Origin: a virus
Reading direction: 5' to 3' (one strand)
Length of the DNA stretch: 24,330 nt
Virus record (IMG/VR): IMGVR_UViG_3300019776_000050
Span: 1-24,330 of that record
Below the pieces are notes generated by a model. The model ran no database searches and was not told where the DNA came from. It saw only the letters and a program-made list of their open reading frames with translations. Of this stretch, positions 1 through 8,340 are shown in pieces. Position 1 is the stretch's first letter, and each line of letters opens with the position of its first letter. The translations under genes and the position numbers were made by a program.

Positions 1-1
1 A

Positions 2-349
2 AAATGTTTAAAAATTGTGCCAAGTTTGTCACTACAAGATGGTATACAAGCAACACGACTAGCATTAACTAGAGCTTGGTTTGACCATAAGTGTGAAGAT
101 GGCATTGAATGTTTAAGGCAGTATCAGCGTGAGTACGATGAGGATAAGAAGGTCTTTAGGGATAAACCTAGACATGATTGGACTTCTCATGGTGCAGACG
201 CATTTAGGATGTTAAGTATTGCCTGGAAAGAAGAAGCTAAGTTACCCCATAAGGATGATGCTATTCGGGGGTTGTTTGTAGGACAAACTGATGTAACGCT
301 GAACGAAATGTGGAAATTTGCACCAAAATCGTCAGCAGGGAGAATTTGA
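2..349 (+). CDS. terL: Terminase large subunit, C-terminal fragment
   Basis: This is the last ~115 codons of the ATP-driven DNA-packaging motor subunit; the reading frame is open to the left edge, so the gene is cut by the window. The GTG at position 17 is internal, because coding continues upstream (K-C-L-K-I before it). The visible part is the end of the RuvC/RNase-H-like nuclease domain, which cuts concatemeric DNA at the portal. The motif DWTSHGADAFRMLSIAW, containing the late catalytic Asp of the nuclease and the conserved H-x-A-D-A-F-R signature, is typical of phage TerL C-termini. Its TGA stop shares a base with the portal ATG (TGATG), so the two genes are translationally coupled as in most head modules. 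The ATPase domain lies outside the window, so the TerL subfamily and packaging mode (cos or headful) cannot be judged. Confidence 0.9.
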   Translation, partial: KCLKIVPSLSLQDGIQATRLALTRAWFDHKCEDGIECLRQYQREYDEDKKVFRDKPRHDWTSHGADAFRMLSIAWKEEAKLPHKDDAIRGLFVGQTDVTLNEMWKFAPKSSAGRI

Positions 350-2664
350 TGGCAGATGACAAAGGAACAGTCAATAAGACTTATCAGGACTGGTATAGAA
401 CGATAATGAGCTATGAACGCTCATATAAGCGTTGGGAAGCTAGAGTTGACCGCATTGTAAAGAAATACAAAGATGACTCAAGATATGACCGCAATCCTAA
501 TGCTAGATTTAACATCCTCTGGTCAAATGTTCAGACTATTCAGCCAGCTATCTTTGCAAGACTTCCTAGACCTGATGTTAGTCGTAGATTTAGGGACAAT
601 GACCCCATAGGGCGTGTAGCCTCAATGATGCTTGAACGGGCTTTAGAGTTCGAAATTGAGCATTATGGTGACTACAAATCCGCAATGAATAACGCAGTTC
701 TTGACCGCCTATTGGGTGGTCGTGGCGTTTCTTGGGTTCGCTATGAGCCACACATCGTAGCTGAAGAATCAGGCGAGCCTGATGACGGCTTTGAAGTAAC
801 AGAAGATGCTGACGAAGCTGAAACTGAAGGTGGCATTGAGAATGAAAGTCAAGAGCGCATCGAGTATGAATGTGCGCCTGTGGATTATGTGCATTGGAAA
901 GACTTTGGTCATACCATCGCTAGAACATGGGAAGAAGTAACTGCTGTATGGCGTAGGGTATATATGAACCGCCCAGCATTAGTTGAGCGTTTTGGCGAAG
1001 ATTTAGGCTACCAAATTCCTTTGGACACTAAACCTGACGATTTAAAGCAATCTTACAAATCTGACGATACTGTTTATGAGGCGCTAATTTATGAAGTATG
1101 GGACAAAGAAACAGGCAAAGTATTGTGGATTTCTAAGTCCCTCGGAAAGATATTGGATGAGCGTGATGACCCTTTGGGTCTTGAGAACTTCTGGCCTTGC
1201 CCTAAGCCTCTCTATAGTACGCTCACAACTGACAGCCTTGAGCCGATTCCTGACTTTGTTATCTACCAAGACCAAGCAAGAGAATTAGACACATTAGCTG
1301 ACAGAATTGAAGGCTTAATCAACGCATTGAAAGTGCGTGGTGTATATGACGCATCGGCTTCTGAATTACAGCGCTTATTCTCTGAAGGCGAGAACAATAC
1401 CCTAATTCCTGTGCATAACTGGATGGCTTTTGCTGAAAAGCAAGGCATGAAAGGCGCTATTGACCTTGTAGACATTACCCCATTTGCTCAAGCATTAGCA
1501 CAATGCTATCAAGCAATGGAACAAGTGAAGGGTCAAATCTATGAATTAATGGGTATTGCTGACATTCAGCGTGGTCAGACTGACCCCAATGAAACATTAG
1601 GCGCTCAGATTATCAAGTCAAACAACGCTGCTGGTCGCTTAAAGACTATGCAACACGCAGTTGTAGACTTTGCTACTAGCTTATTGAATATTAAAGCTCA
1701 AATCATCTGCAATCACTTTACAGATGACACGCTGATTAAGATTTCTGGCGCACAGCAACTCAGTCCGCAAGACCAAGCATTGATTCCACAAGCTATTGAG
1801 CTATTACGCAACGAAGCAAGCAAGAATTTCCGCATTGAAGTCACTTCTGACTCAATGATTTACCAAGATGAACAGCAAGAAAAAGCCGATAGAATGGCAT
1901 TTTTAAGCGCTGTAGGTCAATTTTTCCAACAAGCAGTCCCAATGGTTCAATCTCAGCCAGAACTCGCTCCAATGGCAGTAGAAATGCTTAAATTTGGCGT
2001 AACTGCGTTCAAAGCTGGCAAGCAATTAGAAGGAATTATTGACGAAACTGCTGATAAATTGCGTGAAAAGGTCAAGATGATGGAAGGCAACCCACCGCCT
2101 AACCCTGAAATGCAAAAAGCACAACTGCAAATGCAAGGTGAACAAGCCAAGATTCAGGCTCAAGCACAGCTTAAACAGCAAGAATTACAGGCTTCTAGCC
2201 AAGCTAAACAGGCTGAAATGCAAATGGCTGCTCAGATTGAAATGCAAAAACTCCAAGCAGAGATGGAATTGGAAAAAGCTAAACAAGAGTATCAAGCCCA
2301 AGAAAATCAGCTTAAATTCCAGTTGGAAGCACAACGCAACGCTGCTGACAGAGAGATGGAAGCCAAACTATTACAGATGAAGATGAATATGGAGCGTAAT
2401 ACGGCTCTATTGCTAGCTTATGTCAATAATGGCGCAAAACTAGAACAAACACGCATTTCTGCTGGTTTAGATGATGGTCAAGAGGCTTATGACGATACGA
2501 TTGAGAAAGCACAGCATTTAGAGCATCCATTAGCCCCTGTAACTCAAGCTATCTCTGAAAGCAATGCTCAATTAGCGCAAATGATTGCTACTTTGTCTGA
2601 CAATCTCAGTAAACCTAAAGAAGTGGTGCGTGACGAAAACGGCAAAATTGTAGGGGTTAAATAA
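349..2664 (+). CDS. Portal protein, P22 gp1-like
   Basis: The 771-residue portal would form the dodecameric ring at the capsid vertex through which DNA enters and leaves and on which the tail is built. I chose ATG 349: it overlaps the terminase stop and is preceded by GGGAG at a suitable distance, whereas the longer frame from 310 has no such support. The N-terminal part carries the stretch FNILWSNVQTIQPAIF followed by R-x-P-R-P-D-V, seen widely in long podovirus portals. Residues ~580-690 form a long Gln/Lys/Met/Ala-rich helical coiled coil without proline, which matches the C-terminal barrel helices of P22-type portals. Length is close to P22 gp1 (725 residues) and much longer than HK97-type portals. 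Position directly after terL supports the call. Confidence 0.9.
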   Translation: MADDKGTVNKTYQDWYRTIMSYERSYKRWEARVDRIVKKYKDDSRYDRNPNARFNILWSNVQTIQPAIFARLPRPDVSRRFRDNDPIGRVASMMLERALEFEIEHYGDYKSAMNNAVLDRLLGGRGVSWVRYEPHIVAEESGEPDDGFEVTEDADEAETEGGIENESQERIEYECAPVDYVHWKDFGHTIARTWEEVTAVWRRVYMNRPALVERFGEDLGYQIPLDTKPDDLKQSYKSDDTVYEALIYEVWDKETGKVLWISKSLGKILDERDDPLGLENFWPCPKPLYSTLTTDSLEPIPDFVIYQDQARELDTLADRIEGLINALKVRGVYDASASELQRLFSEGENNTLIPVHNWMAFAEKQGMKGAIDLVDITPFAQALAQCYQAMEQVKGQIYELMGIADIQRGQTDPNETLGAQIIKSNNAAGRLKTMQHAVVDFATSLLNIKAQIICNHFTDDTLIKISGAQQLSPQDQALIPQAIELLRNEASKNFRIEVTSDSMIYQDEQQEKADRMAFLSAVGQFFQQAVPMVQSQPELAPMAVEMLKFGVTAFKAGKQLEGIIDETADKLREKVKMMEGNPPPNPEMQKAQLQMQGEQAKIQAQAQLKQQELQASSQAKQAEMQMAAQIEMQKLQAEMELEKAKQEYQAQENQLKFQLEAQRNAADREMEAKLLQMKMNMERNTALLLAYVNNGAKLEQTRISAGLDDGQEAYDDTIEKAQHLEHPLAPVTQAISESNAQLAQMIATLSDNLSKPKEVVRDENGKIVGVK

Positions 2665-5501
2665 TGGCATTAACTGTTAAACACAGTAAGACAAGTACCA
2701 TTCCTGACGCTGGTGATACCAGTTTAGTTCAACCTTCTGATTGGAACGCAGACCATACGCTAACAGGTACAGTTCCTGTTGCTAATGGTGGCACAGGCGC
2801 TACTACAGCAAATGATGGCTTAAATGCCCTTTTACCTACTCAAACAGGCAATAACGGCAAAGTCCTATCTACCGATGGAACTAATACCTCTTGGACTGCG
2901 GTAGGTGGTACAGGCACAGTTACTAGCGTAGGAACAGGCACAGGTTTGTCAGGTGGCCCAATTACAGGCGCTGGCACAATTAATTTCTCTAATGCCAATG
3001 TAGCTACCTTTGCTGCTACACCTACTTCTGCCAATTTGGCTGCTGCCGTAACGGATGAAACAGGCTCTGGTAGCTTGGTATTTGGCACAAACCCTACACT
3101 TGCTAATCCTAATATTGATGTAGTGGATTTTGATACAAGCTATGCTACTACGCTAACCGCAGGGCAATTAGGTTGGGATGGCAACAATACATTAGCTATT
3201 GGTATGGCTGGTGGCAATGTCATTCAACATATTGGTGAAGATTCTTACTTTTATTACAAGGCCACATCCGCAGTAACTAAAGGTCAAGTAGTGATGTTTA
3301 CAGGCGCAGTAGGCGCTAGTGGCGTACCTACAGGCGCTCCAGCTACAGGCATTACCGATGGCACTTACATCATGGGTATCGCTGCTGAATCTGTAGCTTT
3401 AAATGGATTTGGCTTAGTTCAATGCTTTGGTGAGCTACGAAATGTCAATACAAGCGGATATGCCGATGGCGATATTCTTTGGTATGACCCATCCGTAACA
3501 GGTGGAATGACTAAAACTAAACCATCTGCACCCAATGTCAAAGTACAAATGGCTGCCGTAATTAATGGTGGTTCTGCTGGTGGTGGCACTATTTTGATTC
3601 GAGTTAACCCAGGTTCTACGCTTGGTGGCACAGACTCCAATGCACAGATTACTAGCCCATCAAATGGTCAAATTCTGACCTATGACGGCACAAACGCATA
3701 TTGGAAAAATACTTCTTTAACTGCTGGAACAGGCGTATCTGTAAGTCCATCTAGCACAGGTGTATTGACTGTAACCAATACTGCGCCAGACCAAACAGTT
3801 TCATTGACTGCTGGCTCAAATGTCACTATTACTGGTACTTACCCTAGCTTTACTATTGCTGCTACAGGTGGTGGCTCTACCTCACCCGCAGGTGCAAATA
3901 CCCAAGTTCAATACAACAACTCAGGTGCATTTGGCGCTTCATCTACATTTACCTATGATGGCACTACATTAAAAGCTACCAACCTTGAAACAACAGGTGG
4001 TGTATTAGCTGATAGCGCATTTGGTGGCACTTATGTAGACGGTATTGTGATGGACTACGATACTGTTGGCGGCAAAGGTCGTATTAGCGTAGGCGGTGCA
4101 GACAGTCTTTATTTCTACAATGGTGGCATCGCTGGCTCATTATTAGGCTCTGCTGCTTCTAACGGAAACTGGACATTTAACGGAAATGTAAGGGCTGGAA
4201 CAGGCTCATTAGTTGGTGGCGCTACCAATCCATTGATTGAGGCTGCTGGCTCTGCCTCTAATTATGTACAAGTTTATGTACACAATGACAATACAGGAAC
4301 TAGCGCATCTTCTGACTTTGCCGCTTATCCTGACAATGGTACAGACGCTTCTGGTTGGATTGACATGGGCATTACAAGCTCAACCTATTCAGATGTTAAT
4401 TACCAGATTACAGGCCCTAATGAAGGCTATATTTTCATGTCTGCTTTGTCAGGCTCTGGAAAAACAGGTAATTTGGTATACGCTACAGACTCAACAGGAA
4501 CAGAAAACGCTCACCAATGGTATTCAGGTGGATTTAATGCCGCCAAAAACTCTTGGGAAATGAAATTAAACTCAACTAATTTAACGCTTAATGTTCCATT
4601 AGTTTCAACAGTAGCCACAGGTACAGCACCATTTACAGTAGCTTCAACCACTCAAGTAGCCAACTTAAATGCGGCAACTGCTGGTACTGCTACAACTGCT
4701 ACAAACGCTACAAACATTGCAAACACAGGCGCAGTAGCTACAAATGCTTCCTTTTACCCAGCTTTATTAGGCGCTAATACAACAAGCAATCAAGGGTCAA
4801 ATACTGCTGCTGGTTTAAGTTTTAACCCATCAACTAATCTTTTGTCCCCAAGCGCTGTATTGTTAGCTGCTAGTGCTGGTACAGTACCACCACTTCAGTT
4901 TACTTCTGGCACTAACTTAGGTACTGCTGCTGCTGGCGCATTAGAGTATGACGGCTCATCTTTTTATGCTTCTAAAGCATCTGCAACTAGAGGCGTATTA
5001 CATACTGAGCAATTAGTAGTATTAAATACTGCTTACACTCTGACATCACAAACTGCCGCACAAAAGCTATTTAACGCTACAACTAACGGAGCAGTAACGC
5101 TTCAAGTTGGCACATATCAATTTGAGTGTTTTTATGCGCTTACTGGTATGTCAGCTACTTCAGGCTCATTTGGTTTTGCAATGGTAGCTGGTACTGCGGT
5201 AATTGGCTCACAAGGCTGGTGGTCAATGGCTCAAAAAGGTACAGCAACTGTAGCAACTGCAACTGCTGCTCAATTTACTTATAGTACCGCAGCCAATACA
5301 ACTTTAGCTACTGCTTCTACCAATACTGTTGGTTATGCGTTTATTAAGGGAATTATTAAAGTAACAACTGCTGGTACTGTAATCCCTTCAGTTTCATTGG
5401 GTGTTGCTTCTGCTGCTGTTGTGGGTGTGAACTCATACTTTAAGATTGCCCCTGTAACTGGTGTAGCCAACGCCAACATTACTGTAGGTAACTGGTCGTA
5501 A
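2664..5501 (+). CDS. Large modular fibre-like structural protein between portal and scaffold
   Basis: A 945-residue Gly/Thr/Ser/Ala-rich protein starting at an ATG that overlaps the portal stop (TAATG). Residues ~30-45 contain TVPVANGGTGATT and ~90-120 contain TVTSVGTGTGLSGGPITG, repeat types characteristic of phage fibres. Residues ~187-316 form a compact module (from EDSYFYYKATSAVTKGQVV to ILIRVNPG) of the kind found in virion adhesion or decoration proteins. Residues ~780-945 form a typical C-terminal beta domain (QKLFNATTNGAVTLQVGTYQF, then TSGSFGFA, ending NITVGNWS). By composition it is a trimeric fibre. Its place between portal and scaffold, away from the other fibre genes at 18.4-20.9 kb, raises the possibility of a head fibre or portal-proximal fibre. 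Function inferred from composition and context only; receptor or surface binding is likely but unproven. Confidence 0.75.
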   Translation: MALTVKHSKTSTIPDAGDTSLVQPSDWNADHTLTGTVPVANGGTGATTANDGLNALLPTQTGNNGKVLSTDGTNTSWTAVGGTGTVTSVGTGTGLSGGPITGAGTINFSNANVATFAATPTSANLAAAVTDETGSGSLVFGTNPTLANPNIDVVDFDTSYATTLTAGQLGWDGNNTLAIGMAGGNVIQHIGEDSYFYYKATSAVTKGQVVMFTGAVGASGVPTGAPATGITDGTYIMGIAAESVALNGFGLVQCFGELRNVNTSGYADGDILWYDPSVTGGMTKTKPSAPNVKVQMAAVINGGSAGGGTILIRVNPGSTLGGTDSNAQITSPSNGQILTYDGTNAYWKNTSLTAGTGVSVSPSSTGVLTVTNTAPDQTVSLTAGSNVTITGTYPSFTIAATGGGSTSPAGANTQVQYNNSGAFGASSTFTYDGTTLKATNLETTGGVLADSAFGGTYVDGIVMDYDTVGGKGRISVGGADSLYFYNGGIAGSLLGSAASNGNWTFNGNVRAGTGSLVGGATNPLIEAAGSASNYVQVYVHNDNTGTSASSDFAAYPDNGTDASGWIDMGITSSTYSDVNYQITGPNEGYIFMSALSGSGKTGNLVYATDSTGTENAHQWYSGGFNAAKNSWEMKLNSTNLTLNVPLVSTVATGTAPFTVASTTQVANLNAATAGTATTATNATNIANTGAVATNASFYPALLGANTTSNQGSNTAAGLSFNPSTNLLSPSAVLLAASAGTVPPLQFTSGTNLGTAAAGALEYDGSSFYASKASATRGVLHTEQLVVLNTAYTLTSQTAAQKLFNATTNGAVTLQVGTYQFECFYALTGMSATSGSFGFAMVAGTAVIGSQGWWSMAQKGTATVATATAAQFTYSTAANTTLATASTNTVGYAFIKGIIKVTTAGTVIPSVSLGVASAAVVGVNSYFKIAPVTGVANANITVGNWS

Positions 5502-5974
5502 TGTTTTTAACAGCGTTTCAGCCTAATGCGTTTCAAAATGACGCATTTCAAATTGCCATTACTCCTACCCCAACAGGTAGGGTTGGTGGCGATGACGCTT
5601 GGACTCCCGAAGAAAGAAAGCGCAGAAAGCAACTAGAGAAGAAATTACAGGTTGCCGAACAAAAGCGTATTGAAGCAGTAAGAATTGACCAAGAGTCAAG
5701 AAAACAAGCAATTAGGGACTTAATTGACCCAAAACCCGTTGCAGACACGCAACAAAGTAATATACAATCCAATCAACAGGTTAGCGAAGATACACCGTCA
5801 GAAGTAACCAAATTTAATGCACTCATCGCTAATCTTGAACGCCAAAAACAAGATTTGTTTGATGCGGTACTGATAAGACAAGCCAAAGTTCGATTAGAAC
5901 AAGAATTGGCAGTTTTAGAGGCAAAGCGCAAACAAGAACTAGACGATGAGGAAGCCATACTATTACTACTCTAA
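5501..5974 (+). CDS. Coiled-coil protein with AFQ repeat N-terminus
   Basis: A 157-residue protein of unknown function, starting at an ATG overlapping the fibre stop (TAATG). The N-terminus carries a short triple repeat, FQPNAFQNDAFQI, a motif seen at the N-termini of many phage virion-region proteins that precede Arg/Lys/Glu-rich helices. Residues ~37-75 and ~108-155 are strongly charged heptad-like helices (E-E-R-K-R-R-K-Q-L-E-K-K and later R-L-E-Q-E-L-A-V-L-E) that should form coiled coils, separated by a Pro/Gln/Asn-rich linker. It ends ...DDEEAILLLL. Its 3' end overlaps the upstream extension of the next gene (5962) in the -1 frame, so the two may be coupled or misread as separate. It probably accompanies the fibre, but no catalytic motif is visible. 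Confidence 0.7.
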   Translation: MFLTAFQPNAFQNDAFQIAITPTPTGRVGGDDAWTPEERKRRKQLEKKLQVAEQKRIEAVRIDQESRKQAIRDLIDPKPVADTQQSNIQSNQQVSEDTPSEVTKFNALIANLERQKQDLFDAVLIRQAKVRLEQELAVLEAKRKQELDDEEAILLLL

Positions 5975-6864
5975 ACCCACAAGACCAATTTCAATTAGCC
6001 TATAAGCATCTTCACGCAGGAAGATATGAGCAAGGCTTTAAATTGTACGAATATCGCTGGCATGAGGACATTATCAAAAATGAACCCTCTCCTACACGCC
6101 CAGCCCTAAAAATCCCTGTATGGCAAGGGGAATCTTTATTAGGTAAATCCATTACTGTTCAAGTTGAGCAAGGTTTTGGTGACATTATTATGTTTGCCAG
6201 GTTCTTACCAGCATTAAAGGCTTTGGGCGCTAAAAAGGTCGTAGTCCTACAAGAAGGCACATTGCACTACCTTATGGGGCAATTAGAGTGCGTAGATGTA
6301 TTTACCAATGAATTAGAAGGTGGCGTAGGCGCAGAATCCGATTATTGGATTGGTTTGATGTCTTTGCCATATTACCTATCTCTTGCTCACCCTATGGTAA
6401 AGAACCTATTTCCTGTAACGCCTAAGAAAATAGTAGCCTCGGAAGGTTATTTACACGCTATTCCTAGCAATATTCCACCGAAAATTGGCGTGAATTGGGA
6501 AGCATCAAAGCAGATTCTTTACTACATTAAGTCCATAGACATGGGAAAGATGGAAGAATTGGTTGGTTCAGATTGCTACAGTTTGAACCCTAAAACAGAT
6601 GGGATGTTCAATAGCCTACCTGATGACGGATGGAAAACCGATTGGAATAAGACCGCAAGCCATATGAAAGCCTGTAAAGGTATTGTGACTGTCGATACAG
6701 GAACTGCTCACCTTGCAGGAGCTTTGGGCATTAAAACCATTGTGCTATTGCCTAAAGAAGAATTTGTGTGTTGGCGGTGGAAAAACGGCAGATGGTACGA
6801 CTCTGTAATAGCTTTGCGCCCACACGAATATGACCAAATCCCAGAGTTAATAAGGAGAATGTGA
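5962..6864 (+). CDS. Glycosyltransferase family 9-like protein with TPR-like N-terminus; abnormal start
   Basis: A GT-B-fold sugar transferase resembling the TPR-linked glycosyltransferase-9 (ADP-heptose transferase-like) family. Visible signatures are PVWQGESLLGKSI, then VEQGFGDIIMFARFLP (acceptor-side EQGxGD motif), GVNWEAS in the middle, and IVTVDTGTAHLAGALG (nucleotide-sugar-binding region). The first ATG/GTG/TTG in frame is TTG at 6043, but the family's TPR-like segment (LNPQDQF, then HAGRYEQGFKLYEYRW) begins before it. The frame is open back to a TGA at 5947, and the only plausible initiator is ATT at 5962, preceded by GAGGAAG at about 7-8 bases; I use it provisionally. The alternatives are a -1 shift from the preceding gene or a sequence error. 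It sits in the head module beside a Thr/Ser-rich fibre, so glycosylation of a virion protein is conceivable; host-glycan modification is the other option. Confidence 0.8.
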   Translation: MTTLNPQDQFQLAYKHLHAGRYEQGFKLYEYRWHEDIIKNEPSPTRPALKIPVWQGESLLGKSITVQVEQGFGDIIMFARFLPALKALGAKKVVVLQEGTLHYLMGQLECVDVFTNELEGGVGAESDYWIGLMSLPYYLSLAHPMVKNLFPVTPKKIVASEGYLHAIPSNIPPKIGVNWEASKQILYYIKSIDMGKMEELVGSDCYSLNPKTDGMFNSLPDDGWKTDWNKTASHMKACKGIVTVDTGTAHLAGALGIKTIVLLPKEEFVCWRWKNGRWYDSVIALRPHEYDQIPELIRRM

Positions 6865-7244
6865 TGGATATTTGTCCACAATGCGGATATACAGCAGGTA
6901 ATCATGTTGCAAAAAAACAACAAACTGAAGAAGAATTTTTTATTGAGTGGTGGACTCCTACTGTTGGTGAGGAAGAAGCCAGACGCTCTTGGGCAGAAAA
7001 ACAAGAAAACAAAAAAAGAGCAGCGCCAATGGTGCAATCCGACATAGAAGGTTATATCTCTATGGTTGACGGCACTTGGATTAAGTCTAAATCCATGCAC
7101 AGAGAGCATTTAAAAGAGCATCGAATGATTGAGCTTGGCAACGATGTGCCAATGAAACAACCAGAGGCTTATGTGACTAAGCAATCCCAAGAAGCAAGAA
7201 AACGCCAAATCGCTGAATTGGCATACGCAAAACTTAAATACTAG
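6864..7244 (+). CDS. Small CxxC head-region protein, conserved in podovirus-like phages
   Basis: A 126-residue hypothetical protein. ATG 6864 is preferred over the adjacent GTG 6861 because AAGGAG lies six bases upstream and the ATG shares a base with the previous TGA. It opens with MDICPQCGYTAGNH, half of a zinc-ribbon (one CxxC pair and a nearby His); no second Cys pair follows, so any metal site would need the His residues of SMHREHLKEH. The segment SDIEGYISMVDGTWIKSKSMHREHLKEH, ending in E-L-G-N-D, is a pattern I know from short proteins located next to scaffold genes in several podovirus-like phages, where it is annotated only as hypothetical. The C-terminus is a basic helix. It may be a capsid-assembly or nucleic-acid-binding accessory; no function can be assigned. 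Confidence 0.7.
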   Translation: MDICPQCGYTAGNHVAKKQQTEEEFFIEWWTPTVGEEEARRSWAEKQENKKRAAPMVQSDIEGYISMVDGTWIKSKSMHREHLKEHRMIELGNDVPMKQPEAYVTKQSQEARKRQIAELAYAKLKY

Positions 7245-7252
7245 GAATAATC

Positions 7253-8311
7253 ATGGCAGACCGCAGAGAAGCATTAGAAGCAGCATTAAACGCAGCAGAA
7301 GAAGGCACTTTAGAAGTCCCAGAGGAGAAAGAAATTGACCAAGAACCCGTGGAAACTGAGGCGGTTCAGAGCGAGGCTGTTGCCGAGGAGTCCCCTGAAG
7401 TTCAAGCTAGTGATGCAGACGGAGAAAAGCCTGCCGAGAACCTTTCAGATGATGAATTTGCGGTCAAGGATGAAGAACCGCAGGAAAAGCCTGTAAGCCG
7501 ACCTTCCACCTGGAAGAAAGAATATGTCCAAATTTGGGACAAAATGGAAAAAGGCGAGCAGATTAGCAAGGAAGATTTTGTTAAGTTTGCCGAATATGCC
7601 AATCAGCGTGAATCAGAATACAAAAAAGGTGTAAGCACTTACAAAGCTGAAGCTGACCGAGCAAAGGCTTATGAAAATGCAATTGCTCCATTTGCTGACA
7701 ATCTTGCAAAACGAGGAATTCAACCCACCCAATATATTGAAAACTTAGTTCGTGCAGAGCAAATTTTATCTAGCGCACCATACGAACAAAAACTTCAAGC
7801 ATTTCAGAAACTTGCGGCAGATTATGGTATACAATTAAATGGTGGGCAAATGACTCAGGTCGATGCCTATACGCAACAATTGATGAGCCAATTAAATCAG
7901 GTTAATCAAGAAGTTTCATCCATTAAAGGCCGATTCGCCCAAGAGGAAAATCAGCGTTTAATGAATGAGATTGAGAAGTACCGAAGTGATAAGGCTAATT
8001 ACCCTCACTTTGATGTGGTAAGGGAAGAAATGGCTCAACTACTTGAGCTAGGTAAAGCCCAAGACCTCGAAACGGCTTACAAGAAAGCTGTGCGTATGAA
8101 TGACGATGTTTGGTCTAAAGAGCAAGAAAGACTCTTGCAAGAGGCAAAACATACGGCAATGAAGGCACAGGAAGTAAAGAAAGCCAAAGCTGCTGCGGTA
8201 AGCGTAAAGTCCACTACTCCTAGTGGAAAAATAAGCGACCCATCAGACAAGAAGGATAGGCGCTCAATAATTGAGGAACAATTAGGCTCAGTTATGAGTG
8301 GTCGGCTTTAA
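7253..8311 (+). CDS. Capsid scaffolding protein
   Basis: A 352-residue protein immediately upstream of the major capsid protein, the normal place of a scaffold. The first ~90 residues are very acidic and low in complexity (repeated E, A, V, D), and the rest is helical, rich in Q/K/E/A, with almost no cysteine. The C-terminal ~60 residues are basic (AMKAQEVKKAKAAAVSVK, then SDKKDRRS), consistent with the charged coat-binding end of P22-type scaffolds. It would direct procapsid assembly and be released before packaging is complete. The start ATG follows TAGGAAT at a suitable distance after the preceding stop. The call rests on position, composition and length; scaffold proteins diverge too fast for motif recognition. 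Confidence 0.8.
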   Translation: MADRREALEAALNAAEEGTLEVPEEKEIDQEPVETEAVQSEAVAEESPEVQASDADGEKPAENLSDDEFAVKDEEPQEKPVSRPSTWKKEYVQIWDKMEKGEQISKEDFVKFAEYANQRESEYKKGVSTYKAEADRAKAYENAIAPFADNLAKRGIQPTQYIENLVRAEQILSSAPYEQKLQAFQKLAADYGIQLNGGQMTQVDAYTQQLMSQLNQVNQEVSSIKGRFAQEENQRLMNEIEKYRSDKANYPHFDVVREEMAQLLELGKAQDLETAYKKAVRMNDDVWSKEQERLLQEAKHTAMKAQEVKKAKAAAVSVKSTTPSGKISDPSDKKDRRSIIEEQLGSVMSGRL

Positions 8312-8340
8312 CTAACTAACATTTTTTTAAAGGAAATATC

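Noticed and set aside
2664-5501. Very frequent words such as ACAGGC and GCTGGC, considered as an uptake or packaging signal
   Set aside because: They fall mainly in frame as Thr-Gly and Ala-Gly codons of fibre-type proteins and follow codon preference; no fixed spacing or strand asymmetry beyond that was noticed.
6708-7109. 133-residue leftward frame
   Set aside because: Spans parts of two well-supported rightward genes and reads as low-complexity Phe/Ser/Leu, typical of antisense reading.
8307-8336. CTTTAA and TTAAAG inverted repeat with a T-run before the coat gene as a terminator
   Set aside because: The T-run lies inside the loop rather than after the stem and the stem is AT-only; not a credible intrinsic terminator.
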